Of a stretch of DNA of 45,821 nucleotides, positions 26,096 through 35,553 are shown piece by piece (the stretch's first letter is position 1; each line of letters opens with the position of its first letter). The stretch is from Treponema sp. (GTDB lineage Bacteria > Spirochaetota > Spirochaetia > Treponematales > Treponemataceae). The position numbers and the translations under genes are program-made. Under the pieces are notes generated by a model that worked only from the letters and a program-made list of their open reading frames with translations, did not search any database and had not been told where the DNA came from. The stretch lies in the NCBI GenBank assembly GCA_022640795.1, contig JALCCK010000016.1:1-45821 (forward strand), in the 5' to 3' direction.

Positions 26096-26536
26096 TTAAT
26101 TGTCGTATACGGCTTTTATGCGGTTCATATCATAATAGGTTCCGTTTACCTGAACCTGCGGATTTTCACCGTACGTCACGCTTTCAACGACACCTTTCGT
26201 CATCATATCGCCGGAATCAATCTGAACGGTTTTTCCGACTGCATTCATTGCATCTGAAGTCTTCATCATTGTTGTCATTTTTTCAAAGCCGGCATTCATG
26301 TTCGTCATCTGCTCGAGCGATGAAAACTGTGCCATCTGCGCTATGAACTGGTTATTATCCATAGGACTCGACGGATCCTGATGTGAAAGCTGTGTCAGCA
26401 GCAGTTTCAGAAAATCATCCTTGCCCAGTTTCTGACTTGCTGTACGTCCGTTTACCGCAAGTGTTTTGTTGAAGCTGTTGACTGCATTTTGTGTCTGCAG
26501 TTTCTCAGCTGCACTCATGGTGGCTGTAAATTCCAT
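26096..26536 (-). CDS. flgD: Flagellar hook capping protein FlgD
   Basis: Scaffold that caps the growing hook. The 146-aa protein contains the conserved N-terminal FlgD segment (LGKDDFLKLLLTQLSHQDPSSPMDNNQFIAQMAQFSSLEQM). The C-terminal Tudor/Ig-like portion is reduced to about 50 residues, so the protein is shorter than the enteric form. Two adjacent ATGs compete; AGAGG is six bases from the second (26536) but only three from the first, so the second is chosen. It lies 15 bp before flgE. Confidence 0.93.
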   Translation of the reverse strand: MEFTATMSAAEKLQTQNAVNSFNKTLAVNGRTASQKLGKDDFLKLLLTQLSHQDPSSPMDNNQFIAQMAQFSSLEQMTNMNAGFEKMTTMMKTSDAMNAVGKTVQIDSGDMMTKGVVESVTYGENPQVQVNGTYYDMNRIKAVYDN

Positions 26537-26558
26537 CATTCACCTCTGTTACTAAAAA

Positions 26559-27959
26559 TCACGCTACGATATCGACTGCAAAGCCGCCACCGTACTGCGG
26601 TATAAAGCTCTGTTCCTCTCCGGCGGCAGCGCCCTGTACTGTATAATCCGCATAGGTCTGAGCCGACCGGTATTCTCTGCCGTCATGCTGTCGTCCGTCC
26701 GTACCGGAAAATCCGGCATCCGAGGCATTCTGCCCGGCAAGTGCAACATCAAAGCCGGAAGCATCGAAGCCGCTCTGCAGAAACGCCTGTTTCAGAGAAT
26801 CAGCGCTCTGACTCAACGCCTCAAAAGCCGCTTTCGAATGGACGATTATATGTCCCGTTACTAATTTATCGGAAAGCTGGAGACTAATCTTAACATTTCC
26901 CAGCGATTTCGGATTCAGAACAAGATTAATGGACCCCTTGTTGTTGTCGCGGAGTATGATAGAACCGGCTTTGACAATATCGCCAGCGTGATGTTGAATC
27001 TGCGCGGCTGCCATTGCCTGAAAAACGGCTGTGCTATTCCCGCCTGCAGACGAACCGGTATCGGGCGGTACCTGACCGGTAAGAGTTACGGTCACCTGCG
27101 AATCACCGGTACCGGCAGTTTTTAAAGATACCTGGTGTTTCCCGCCCGTTTTTGTATCTGCCGTTGATTCAGAAAGATGAGTCCGCAAATCTGTTACGGA
27201 AAAAGTTATGCCGTCGTTTTTTTCCGGTTTTTTTTCATCTTTTCTGCCGGTACTGTCTTTCGTCGTTTTGTCAACGGCGGCCGGCTGTTCCGGAAACGTC
27301 TTTGCATCTTTCAGCAGTGCTGCTATTTCTGCACCGGAAGCGGGAAGCTCCTGACTGCTGTCTGTTTCACCTGGATCTGTCTGCCGCGTTCCCGTTTTTT
27401 TACCGGAATTTTTTGCATGAACCGGCAGTCCGTCCGGCTGCTGTACAAGGAGCTGTTTCGTACCGGCGGCCGGTAGTACAACTGCTGTGCAAACTGCTGT
27501 ATCAGCGGCTGTATCAGCGCCTGTACCGGCAGATGCCGCAGGCTGCACCGTCTTACGGACGTCAGGCTGTTCAACACCGGGAACATCCGGACCAGCAGAA
27601 GAGACAGACTGAACGACGGGAGCTGCAGTGTTGTTTTGATCAGCATTTTTGTCACCGGAACGGGATTCTTTCGATTCTTTATCAGATTTTTTTCCGGCAT
27701 GCGGCCGGGCAGATTTCTCAACGGCAGCCGGCTGTTCCGGTTTTGACTGATCTTCACCGCTGCCGGAAGTGCTGCTTTGAACTGCCGGTTTCTGCCGGTT
27801 GTCCGAAACCTTTTCTTCTTTATCAGATTTCTTTGCGGCGGTCGTTGCCTTTTTCAATTGTGTGAGAAAAGAATTTTCTCCGGATGGAGACTGTTTTTTC
27901 AATTCGGGTACGGGAGTTTTCAACTGTCCGGTATCAAAACTGATGTCCACTGTCTGCAC
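26559..27959 (-). CDS. fliK: Flagellar hook-length control protein FliK
   Basis: Molecular ruler that switches export from hook to filament substrates. The 466-aa protein has a long, low-complexity N-terminal two thirds rich in Lys, Ser, Pro, Ala and Gln, and a conserved C-terminal domain (about 335-425) with GSINLVLNPKSLGNVKISLQ and LKQAFLQSGFDASGFDV. The start is GTG, five bases after a perfect GGAGGT (27969-27964 region). Position between flbB and flgD matches the spirochaete order; the T. pallidum equivalent has been called tap1. Confidence 0.9.
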   Translation of the reverse strand: MQTVDISFDTGQLKTPVPELKKQSPSGENSFLTQLKKATTAAKKSDKEEKVSDNRQKPAVQSSTSGSGEDQSKPEQPAAVEKSARPHAGKKSDKESKESRSGDKNADQNNTAAPVVQSVSSAGPDVPGVEQPDVRKTVQPAASAGTGADTAADTAVCTAVVLPAAGTKQLLVQQPDGLPVHAKNSGKKTGTRQTDPGETDSSQELPASGAEIAALLKDAKTFPEQPAAVDKTTKDSTGRKDEKKPEKNDGITFSVTDLRTHLSESTADTKTGGKHQVSLKTAGTGDSQVTVTLTGQVPPDTGSSAGGNSTAVFQAMAAAQIQHHAGDIVKAGSIILRDNNKGSINLVLNPKSLGNVKISLQLSDKLVTGHIIVHSKAAFEALSQSADSLKQAFLQSGFDASGFDVALAGQNASDAGFSGTDGRQHDGREYRSAQTYADYTVQGAAAGEEQSFIPQYGGGFAVDIVA

Positions 27960-28005
27960 GGATTACCTCCAGATGTAAACATCAGCGGATAGCACGTCCG
28001 GTCAA

Positions 28006-28635
28006 CTAGTCCAGCGAAGCAGGTTTACTTGCCATTTTCCGCTGTATTTCAGCTGCACGCGCGGCAGGCATCAGAGACAGCCAGTACGCCGTCATAGAAC
28101 TTGCACCTGCAGCAGCAGCCGTCTCGTCCGTTTTCCGCAGGACATCTATGACCATCTGGTCATCCATCGCCAGCAGAATATCGGCCGCTTTCTGCGGCGG
28201 CATACCTTGAAGATTCGAAGCTATTTGCTCGATGTTTACTTCTCTATCATCGTACTTTTTTACCGTTTTGTTGAATGTTTTTTCCCGTTCATCCTGCGAT
28301 TTTTGTCGTTCGGCAAGTTCTTGTGCAATCTGCTCGTTCTGCTTTTCGGTTTCTGCTATATCGGATTCGCGTTTATCCAGTTCTTCCTTGTAAAGATCAA
28401 GAGATTCCCGCTGCTTGTCAAGACGGTCCTGATCAAGATCTGCCGTTATGGGTTTTGTATAGGTAGCGGTCGTTGAAGTCTGCGGTTCCCGCCCCAAAAT
28501 CTTGTAAACCGGAGAAAAAAACTGTTTTACATGAATAACACCCAAATAATCAAACCACAAAAGTCCTGCAAGTACAAGAATTATTATAAGAAAAAGCAGT
28601 ACTATAGATTTTCCAAGTGCTTTAGGCTTTGCCAC
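28006..28635 (-). CDS. flbB: Flagellar collar protein FlbB (MotE-like)
   Basis: A 209-aa protein with one N-terminal transmembrane segment (about 10-29), a long charged coiled coil (about 65-135) and a C-terminal MotE/MgtE_N-like helical domain (MPPQKAADILLAMDDQMVIDVL). In Borrelia, FlbB lies directly before the fliK-flgD-flgE genes and is the base scaffold of the periplasmic flagellar collar; order, size and architecture agree here. The start codon is GTG with only a weak purine-rich site. No fliJ or fliI precedes it, unlike in Borrelia. Confidence 0.85.
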   Translation of the reverse strand: MAKPKALGKSIVLLFLIIILVLAGLLWFDYLGVIHVKQFFSPVYKILGREPQTSTTATYTKPITADLDQDRLDKQRESLDLYKEELDKRESDIAETEKQNEQIAQELAERQKSQDEREKTFNKTVKKYDDREVNIEQIASNLQGMPPQKAADILLAMDDQMVIDVLRKTDETAAAAGASSMTAYWLSLMPAARAAEIQRKMASKPASLD

Positions 28636-28715
28636 TCTTTTCTGTCCCCGTCGAATTTTATTTTATTTTACCTTATTATCGGTCCGAATACAAGAATACA
28701 CAAGACAAATCATCG

Positions 28716-28737
28716 GACCGGCCCGATAAGGCCGGTC
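28716..28737. terminator. GC-rich hairpin downstream of hexokinase
   Basis: A perfect 8-bp stem (28716-28723 with 28730-28737), 6-nt loop, immediately after the hexokinase stop. No clear T run follows on the minus strand, so it is a weak terminator at best. Confidence 0.5.
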
Positions 28738-28742
28738 TCCGG

Positions 28743-30041
28743 TTATTTTCTGTCGATCAGTCCTGCCACAGCAGCGCCGAGCGTAATATCGTTCTCTACT
28801 GCAGTCATTTTGAAATAAAGACCGCGTCTGCGGGTAAGAATTTCATCAAGATATGCGTACACGCGGGATTTTATACCGTGCGTCTTGTGGAAGGTTGTGC
28901 CGTTGCACATGATACAGACCGGTTCGGCCCCTGAAGTCCCTTTTCCGCTCTGAATAACGGCAGCGGACAGTATCGCCGCGGTATACCGGGCAGAACGTTC
29001 AACGATTGCATCGAGAATCTGGTAAATCCGGTCATAATCTTCGGGAGTTCCGGTTTCTGCACAGATGGCTCCAATAACGGCATTCGTATTATACGGACGA
29101 TGCAGGAATTCATCCATTTCAATCAGCGTGAGTTTTTCCAGTCCGAGAATCTTTTCAGCACATTTTCCACTGAACAATCCGTCTCGTGCGGCGCCCTGCA
29201 GAACTTCAAGACTCTGCGGGCCCAGATAGCCTCCCGAACATATTTTTTCCATCAGAAAGGTACCCGGCAGTACGGTCCGGCCGTCCAGCGCCTTATCGAA
29301 ATCGGAACGGTTTACCTGGCTGAATTTTCCCGATTCACAGACAACAATCTGCTGTTTAAATCCTTTTACTTCAGGAATATCAGGCTGAATATAGGCGGTA
29401 TTCATCCCTGTTCCGAGAATGAGACCGATATATGAAGAAAATTTATTTCCTGTTTCAGGCTGCGCAGCACCGGCCAGCAGTGCGGCCACCGTATCGTTTA
29501 AAAGCGTTATCCGTTCCGGACGCTTCCAGCCGTGTTTTACCAATGCGTCTGAAAGACTTTTTCCGATCCTGCATCCGACGACTTCAGGAGCCTTGACCTC
29601 TTTTGAAAAGCCGATAAGCACTGCGTCGCCGTCATCGGTAATTTCCATCGGATAGGAAAAGCAGAAACCTATTGAGGCAGATTTGTTCTTGAGATGCTCA
29701 AGATTTTCCGCTATCTGATCAAAAAATGCCTCACGCGGCAGTTCTTTTTCAACGCCGGGCATAACGGTTTTTTCCATAAAAGCAATAGACGGCTTCCCGT
29801 GCGAATCAAATTTGACAAGACAGGAACGAAAGTTCGTTCCACCGGCATCAATGACTATTACATCCCTGTTCGCGACCTGCTTCGAGGGCGGATTCATCCA
29901 CGTCCGTATCATATCTTCATCGGATTTTTCTCCGCGGAGACCGTTGTTCATATCATACAGCAGTGCATCGACAATGGTATTGATATCAACATGCAGACAA
30001 AAATCATGACGCGCAAAAAAAGCGCTGACAGCATTGTTCAT
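28743..30041 (-). CDS. hxk: Hexokinase, eukaryotic-type fold family
   Basis: Phosphorylates glucose and other hexoses with ATP at the entry to glycolysis. The protein is 432 aa, close to the single-domain hexokinases of treponemes. ATP/sugar motifs are VIDAGGTNFRSCLV (phosphate 1), SYPMEITDDGDAVLIGFSKEVK (sugar loop), LLNDTVAALLAG (catalytic Asp), LILGTGMNTAYI (phosphate 2) and the C-terminal CNGTTFHKT adenosine loop. AAAGAGGT precedes the ATG. It is divergent from the UvrD-type helicase. It could serve glucose released by the glucanases encoded nearby. Confidence 0.93.
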   Translation of the reverse strand: MNNAVSAFFARHDFCLHVDINTIVDALLYDMNNGLRGEKSDEDMIRTWMNPPSKQVANRDVIVIDAGGTNFRSCLVKFDSHGKPSIAFMEKTVMPGVEKELPREAFFDQIAENLEHLKNKSASIGFCFSYPMEITDDGDAVLIGFSKEVKAPEVVGCRIGKSLSDALVKHGWKRPERITLLNDTVAALLAGAAQPETGNKFSSYIGLILGTGMNTAYIQPDIPEVKGFKQQIVVCESGKFSQVNRSDFDKALDGRTVLPGTFLMEKICSGGYLGPQSLEVLQGAARDGLFSGKCAEKILGLEKLTLIEMDEFLHRPYNTNAVIGAICAETGTPEDYDRIYQILDAIVERSARYTAAILSAAVIQSGKGTSGAEPVCIMCNGTTFHKTHGIKSRVYAYLDEILTRRRGLYFKMTAVENDITLGAAVAGLIDRK

Positions 30042-30121
30042 AGAGCAACCTCTTTCAATTTTTTGTACTTCCCGTACTACTTACTTTTGAAAGTAACGTA
30101 ATATCTCTATTTTAACGATTA

Positions 30122-30150
30122 TTGCGTAAAAAGCAATAGAATGATACAGT
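30122..30150 (+). promoter_or_regulatory. Possible promoter of the UvrD/PcrA helicase gene
   Basis: TTGCGT (30122-30127), 17-bp spacer, TACAGT (30145-30150), nine bases before the ATG. No ribosome site is visible, so the mRNA would have almost no leader. The -35 is weak. Confidence 0.35.
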
Positions 30151-30159
30151 TATACACCA

Positions 30160-32172
30160 ATGTCATTAGATTTACACCAGCTGAAACAAGAACTTAATCC
30201 TGAACAGTACAGAGCAGTTACGACCCTTGAGGGGCCCATTCTCATTATAGCAGGCGCCGGGAGCGGAAAAACCCGCGTCATAACGTACCGTATAGCAAAC
30301 ATGCTTTCCAGCGGTATTCCCCAGAGTCAGATTCTCGCACTGACCTTTACAAACAAGGCGGCAAAAGAGATGGAAGGCCGCATAAAGGAACTGACCGGCA
30401 GGAAACTGCAGAACCTGACTGTTTCGACCTTTCATGCCTTCGGCGTTAAAATTCTCCGCGCCCATATTACGGCACTCGGATGGCGCGACAATTTTTCCAT
30501 TTATGACGATACAGACAGAAAAGCACTTATCAAAGAAACGGGGCGGGAACTCAAATTTACTGCCGACGCGCTCGATCTGTACAAAATCGGAACGCTTTTT
30601 TCAGACATAAAAATGGGCAGAAAAAGCTGGCAGGGTGCGAACGATATGTACCGGGGTCTCTACGAAGGGTATCAGGAAGGTCTGAAACTGTTTAATGCGG
30701 TCGACTTCGACGACCTTATCATGCTTCCGATACGGCTTTTCAAAGAATATTCAGAACTGCGCGCAGAATACCGTAACCACTACCCGTATATCATGGTAGA
30801 TGAATTTCAGGATACCAGCCGGCAGCAGTACGAACTGATGCATCTGCTGGCAGATCGTAATGTAGCGGTCGTCGGAGACGACGATCAGTCGATTTACAGC
30901 TGGCGGGGTGCCGATTATAAAAATATTCTCCAGTTTGAAAAGGATTTTCCGGATGTAACGGAAATCAGACTCGAACAGAACTACCGTTCGACGGAGACCA
31001 TTCTGGCTGCGGCAAACGGAGTTATTTCCCACAACACCAACAGAAAGACAAAAACACTTTGGAGTGGAAACGGCAGCGGCAAACCGATTGAAATTTTCAT
31101 GCCGGAAAATGAAGCCGCAGAAGCTGAATTTATCGCTGAAAGTATTCAGGGCATAGCGATGGAAGAAAAGCGTATGTATGATGATTTCGGTGTGCTCATG
31201 CGGGCAAATACGCAGAGCCGTCCGATAGAAGAAGCCTTTCTTGAAGCGAATATTCCGTATACGATGAGCGGCGGTACCAGTTTCTTTCAGCGTAAGGAAA
31301 TAAAAGATATCATCAGTTATCTCCGCGTCATAGCAAATCACGACGACGACGTGAATCTGTTGCGGATTTTAAATACACCGCGGCGCGGTATCGGGCGGTC
31401 CACGCTCGGCCAGCTCAACGACACGGCAACGTCGCTCAACAGTTCCCTCTGGACAGCCATAGATTATCTGCTGTCGCTTGAGAACGGTCCGCTTTCCGAA
31501 AAAACAAAAGCGGATCTGCAGTCATTCAAATCGATTATAGAGAACAATTCCGGTATGATAAGCGGGAAAGGACTTGCCCAAAAGGTCCGCGCACTGGTTG
31601 ACGAAATAGGATATTGGGATTATCTCATCGGAGAATACCAGAAGAGCGAAAAGGCGGCCCGTTATAAATTTATGAATATAGAAAGCCTCATCAGATCAAT
31701 CGATACATGGAAAAACAATCCGAATAATTACGAGGCGACGCTTTACACCTATCTTAACAGGATTACGCTTTTAAGCAGAGACGACATGGGTGACGATGAA
31801 GACAAGGGAAAAGTGAACCTTATGACAATTCATGCATCAAAAGGACTTGAATTTCCGGTCGTTTTCATTGCGGGCGCGGAAGAAGGACTTATTCCCCACG
31901 CACGTTCGCTTGAAGAAAACGAAAATAACGTTGAAGAGGAACGGCGGCTTTTTTACGTGGCGATTACGCGGGCACGGGATAAACTGCTCATATCGGCATG
32001 CCGGAAACGCCGCCGGATGCAGGCGGAAACAGACTGTGTACCGTCACGATTTCTCGATGAAATACCGCCGAATTTAGTCGAATATCACGAAGAAACAAAA
32101 GAGGTTGATCCCGATACTGCACAGAAAATCCTTGCCCAGATGAAAAAACGCTTTACCGTACCGGGATTTTAG
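30160..32172 (+). CDS. UvrD/Rep/PcrA-family ATP-dependent DNA helicase
   Basis: Superfamily 1A 3'-5' helicase acting in repair and replication restart. The protein is 670 aa with motifs in order: AGAGSGKT (31-38), LTFTNKAAKEM, DEFQDTSRQQYEL, VVGDDDQSIYSWRGAD, QNYRST, MTIHASKGLEFPVVF, and EERRLFYVAITRARDKL. Length and motif spacing fit Rep/PcrA; the C-terminal tail is short and lacks an obvious Tudor domain, so Rep-like is possible. No ribosome site precedes the ATG. It converges with the ABC-F gene, with only 16 bases between stops and no terminator. Confidence 0.93.
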   Translation: MSLDLHQLKQELNPEQYRAVTTLEGPILIIAGAGSGKTRVITYRIANMLSSGIPQSQILALTFTNKAAKEMEGRIKELTGRKLQNLTVSTFHAFGVKILRAHITALGWRDNFSIYDDTDRKALIKETGRELKFTADALDLYKIGTLFSDIKMGRKSWQGANDMYRGLYEGYQEGLKLFNAVDFDDLIMLPIRLFKEYSELRAEYRNHYPYIMVDEFQDTSRQQYELMHLLADRNVAVVGDDDQSIYSWRGADYKNILQFEKDFPDVTEIRLEQNYRSTETILAAANGVISHNTNRKTKTLWSGNGSGKPIEIFMPENEAAEAEFIAESIQGIAMEEKRMYDDFGVLMRANTQSRPIEEAFLEANIPYTMSGGTSFFQRKEIKDIISYLRVIANHDDDVNLLRILNTPRRGIGRSTLGQLNDTATSLNSSLWTAIDYLLSLENGPLSEKTKADLQSFKSIIENNSGMISGKGLAQKVRALVDEIGYWDYLIGEYQKSEKAARYKFMNIESLIRSIDTWKNNPNNYEATLYTYLNRITLLSRDDMGDDEDKGKVNLMTIHASKGLEFPVVFIAGAEEGLIPHARSLEENENNVEEERRLFYVAITRARDKLLISACRKRRRMQAETDCVPSRFLDEIPPNLVEYHEETKEVDPDTAQKILAQMKKRFTVPGF

Positions 32173-32188
32173 AAACCGGAACGCTGAT

Positions 32189-33832
32189 TTAAATTCTATA
32201 TTTTATCTTTTTTCCGGTGCCTTTATAATAGTCGCTGCGGAGTTCCGAAACCTGATCATCGTGCGTATAGTCGTCAAATGCCATCATGCGGTCGATAACA
32301 CCGTTCGGCGTTATTTCCACAATTCTGTTAGCAATGGATGAAATAAACGCATGATCATGGCTCGTAAACAAAATAACACCCGGAAAAGCAACAAGCGCTT
32401 CATTAAGGCTTTCTATCGCTTCAAGATCGAGATGATTCGTCGGATCATCAAGAATAAGAACATTTGCACCGCTCAACATCAGTTTCGAAAGCATACAGCG
32501 GACTTTTTCACCTCCGCTGAGAACATTTACCGGTTTAAGAGATTCATCGCCGGTAAAAAGCATTCTTCCGAGGAAACCCCGGACGTAGGCGTCGTCCTGA
32601 TCGGGTGAATACTGACGGAGCCAGTCCGTTATAGTCATATCCGTAGTGAAAAAACGGGCCGTATCCCGCGGCATATAGCTGCATGTCGTAGTCTGACCCC
32701 AGAAGTACTCACCGGAATCTGCAGCTGTCGTTCCCGACAGGATATTGAACAGTGCAGATATCGCATTATGCTCAATGCCGACAAAAGCAATCTTATCGGT
32801 CCGGCTTACAAACAGTGAAAAATCTTTCAGCAGCTGCGTGTCGTCTTCCGTATAATTCAGTTTTTTCACTTCAAGCACATTATTTCCTATATCGCGGTCC
32901 GGTTTAAAATTAACGTACGGAAATTTTCTGCTCGTTACCGGAAGTTCTTCAAGCGCAAGCTTGTCGTATACTTTCTTGCGGCTCGTCGCCTGCTTGCTTT
33001 TTGCAGCATTGGAAGCAAATCGCTGAATGAATTCCCGCAGGTCTTTCATTTTTTCTTCCCGTTTTTTAGCCTGGTCTTTTGCCTGCCGCTGCATAATCTG
33101 ACTCATCTGATACCAGAAGTCATAATTTCCGGTAAACTGATTTATTTTTCCATAATCAATATCACATATAGCAGTACAAACTGTATTCAGAAAATGCCGG
33201 TCATGGCTGACGACAATAACGGTATTGGGAAAATCCAGCAGGAAATTTTCAAGCCAGGTAATGGATTCAAGATCAAGACCGTTCGTCGGTTCGTCGAGCA
33301 GCAGAACGTCGGGATTTCCGAACAAAGCCTGTGCAAGCAATACCCGCACCTTCTGGCTTTCATCGAGATCGCTCATCATCCTGTCGTGGTATTCCTCTTC
33401 CAGTCCAAGACCGGAAAGCATCTGCTCTATCTGATTTTCCGCTTCCCAGCCGCCGAGTTCACTGAATTCGCCTTCAAGCTCACTTGCCTTAAGTCCGTCT
33501 TCTTCCGTAAAATCAGCTTTTGCATAAATTTCGTCTCTGGCCTTGGAACATTTGTATAATTCCGGATATCCAATCATAACCGTATCTTTGACAGAATATT
33601 TGTCATAGGCAAAGTGATCCTGACTCAGTACTGACATCCGCTGTCCCGGCGTCATCGTTATAGTTCCGGTATCGTGATCTATAGCTCCCGAAAGTATTTT
33701 AAGAAAAGTCGACTTACCGGCACCGTTTGCACCGATAATGCCGTAGCAGTTTCCCGGAACAAATTTCAAATTTACATCTTTAAACAGCGGTTTTTCGCTG
33801 AATCTGAGACTGACATCGCTTACTGTAATCAA
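32189..33832 (-). CDS. ABC-F family ATPase (YkpA/YbiT-like) with one degenerate ATP site
   Basis: Soluble twin-ABC protein that probably acts on the ribosome. ABC1 has Walker A GANGAGKS (34-41) and Walker B LLLDEPTNGLD (178-188), but its C-loop is LDESQ (156-160). ABC2 has a proper C-loop LSGGE (438-442), but its Walker A region reads GIEHNAISA (353-361), without the Gly-Lys-Ser/Thr, and Walker B has Asp463 in place of the catalytic Glu (LILDDPTNHLD). The linker (about 240-300) is long and basic. In the closed sandwich, Walker A1 pairs with C-loop 2 (all intact) and Walker A2 with C-loop 1 (all degraded). The start is TTG, six bases after GGAG, 20 bp after the RNA helicase stop. Confidence 0.9.
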   Translation of the reverse strand: MITVSDVSLRFSEKPLFKDVNLKFVPGNCYGIIGANGAGKSTFLKILSGAIDHDTGTITMTPGQRMSVLSQDHFAYDKYSVKDTVMIGYPELYKCSKARDEIYAKADFTEEDGLKASELEGEFSELGGWEAENQIEQMLSGLGLEEEYHDRMMSDLDESQKVRVLLAQALFGNPDVLLLDEPTNGLDLESITWLENFLLDFPNTVIVVSHDRHFLNTVCTAICDIDYGKINQFTGNYDFWYQMSQIMQRQAKDQAKKREEKMKDLREFIQRFASNAAKSKQATSRKKVYDKLALEELPVTSRKFPYVNFKPDRDIGNNVLEVKKLNYTEDDTQLLKDFSLFVSRTDKIAFVGIEHNAISALFNILSGTTAADSGEYFWGQTTTCSYMPRDTARFFTTDMTITDWLRQYSPDQDDAYVRGFLGRMLFTGDESLKPVNVLSGGEKVRCMLSKLMLSGANVLILDDPTNHLDLEAIESLNEALVAFPGVILFTSHDHAFISSIANRIVEITPNGVIDRMMAFDDYTHDDQVSELRSDYYKGTGKKIKYRI

Positions 33833-33852
33833 TTTTATCTCCGTTCGGCAGT

Positions 33853-35547
33853 TTAATCTGATTTCTTTCCGAAAAACGATTTAAATTTGGAAAGAATTCC
33901 TTTTTTCTGACGCGAGGCTGCTTTCGGCTGCCCTGCTGCATACTGGGCGGAACGCTGTTCCGCAGGCTTCTTCCCTGTCCCGCTGCTTCGTCCTGCCGGA
34001 TACGTACGGTTTTCAGGACGGCGGTTCCGGGTATATTTTTTCGGCCCCGTTTTTCTACCGTTATTTTTCCGGTTTGAACCGGATCTGCCGGAATCAAGAG
34101 CACCGCCTTCGGCATATTTCTTTTTGTAAAAATCCATCCGTTCTTCAAACGAAAGATTTCTCAGTCTGTCAAAATTTTCAGCTTCCCGTGGCGTTCTTCT
34201 GCGTTCTCCGTAGTTCTGCGGTTTCTGCCTGCCTGCCTGCTCTGACGGTCCGGAACGACGTGCCGGACGTTCAGAACCCGTACGAACGGAACCTGAAGAC
34301 GGCCGCTGATTCCTGCGTCTGCTGCCGGTATTTCTGTTTGTGCGATAACCGCCGTGCGAATTTCCATAATCGTCATGATAATTTTCCGTACGGATATAAA
34401 CGCCTTCACTTTTGTCTTCCGCCATCTTGGAGGGATCCGCGACGCCGGCAGGTATCTGCATCTCTATATACCGTTCAATCGGCGGAAGACTGTAGACATC
34501 CTGCTCACTGCAGAAGGTGTATGCTTTCCCCGATTTACCGGCACGGGCGGTACGGCCGATTCTGTGTACATAATTTTCAGCTTCATTCGGCAGATCATAG
34601 TTGACGACCATCGCCAGATCATCAACATCGATGCCTCTGGCAGCGACATCGGTCGCGACAAGTATAGAAACGGTACCTTCTTTAAATCTTTTCAGTACCT
34701 GCAGCCGTTTCGACTGCGGAAGGTCACCGATGATAAATTCACAGTCGAATCCGTTTATCCGCAGGCGTTTTCCGAGAACCTCACACGAACGTTTCGTATT
34801 ACAGAAAATAAGAACACTGGACGGTTTTTCATTTTTAAGGATACCAAGCAGCAGCTTCAATTTTTCATCACTTGAAACGTGAATAAGCTCCTGATCAATT
34901 TCGCTGACCGTAATATTTTCCGCTTCTATCGTAATTTCCTTTGCGCCGTCCGTATATTCCCATGCCAGATTTTTGACATACGAATTCAGCGTTGCACTGA
35001 AAAGCATCGTCTGCCGTTCAGAGGTCTGCGGCAACAGTTTTATCAGTTTCCGGAGGTCGGGATAGAATCCCATGTCGAACATCCGGTCGGCTTCATCAAT
35101 TACAAGAAAACCAAGCTGGCGCAGATCCATCTGCCGGCCTTCCTGCAGATCTATGACACGCCCCGGTGTTCCGATAATAATATCAACACCTTTTTTAAGC
35201 GACGCTATCTGTTTTTCATATCCGACACCACCGTAAAAACTTGCTGCGATGAGGTTTGTTGCGGCTATGAGTTTTTTTGCTTCTTCTGCAACCTGTACCG
35301 CGAGTTCGCGTGTCGGAACCATAATAAGAGCTTTTCTGCCGGCCTTTTCGGCTGTAAGCATTTCCTGTACTATCGAAACAAGGTATGCTGCTGTTTTCCC
35401 CGTACCTGTTTGTGACTGGACATAAAGATCTGAACCGTCCAGTGAATTTTTAAGCACCTGTTCCTGAACAGGCGTACAGGTAACATAGCCTGCAGATGCT
35501 ATACCTTTTAAAAGGTTTTCGTCTAAAGAAAATTCAGTAAATTCCAT
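33853..35547 (-). CDS. DEAD-box RNA helicase with long basic tail
   Basis: ATP-dependent RNA remodeller of the RhlE/CsdA type, 564 aa. Motifs: TPVQEQ (Q motif), SQTGTGKT (45-52), PTRELA (78-83), GTPGR (126-130), DEAD (151-154), SAT, and HRIGRTARAGKSG. The catalytic core ends near 375; the remaining 190 residues are disordered and rich in Arg, Gly, Ser, Asn and Lys (RRNQRPSSGS, ARRSGPSEQ), as in RNA-chaperone helicases that bind rRNA or mRNA without specificity. The ABC-F gene follows in the same operon and the rRNA methyltransferase is divergent, which points to ribosome assembly. No ribosome site precedes the ATG. Confidence 0.93.
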   Translation of the reverse strand: MEFTEFSLDENLLKGIASAGYVTCTPVQEQVLKNSLDGSDLYVQSQTGTGKTAAYLVSIVQEMLTAEKAGRKALIMVPTRELAVQVAEEAKKLIAATNLIAASFYGGVGYEKQIASLKKGVDIIIGTPGRVIDLQEGRQMDLRQLGFLVIDEADRMFDMGFYPDLRKLIKLLPQTSERQTMLFSATLNSYVKNLAWEYTDGAKEITIEAENITVSEIDQELIHVSSDEKLKLLLGILKNEKPSSVLIFCNTKRSCEVLGKRLRINGFDCEFIIGDLPQSKRLQVLKRFKEGTVSILVATDVAARGIDVDDLAMVVNYDLPNEAENYVHRIGRTARAGKSGKAYTFCSEQDVYSLPPIERYIEMQIPAGVADPSKMAEDKSEGVYIRTENYHDDYGNSHGGYRTNRNTGSRRRNQRPSSGSVRTGSERPARRSGPSEQAGRQKPQNYGERRRTPREAENFDRLRNLSFEERMDFYKKKYAEGGALDSGRSGSNRKNNGRKTGPKKYTRNRRPENRTYPAGRSSGTGKKPAEQRSAQYAAGQPKAASRQKKGILSKFKSFFGKKSD

Positions 35548-35553
35548 AAGTAA

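Noticed and set aside
28640..28715. Sigma28-type flagellar promoter (CCGATAA) upstream of flbB
   Set aside because: A CCGATAA string is present on the minus strand, but there is no TAAA-type -35 at the right distance.
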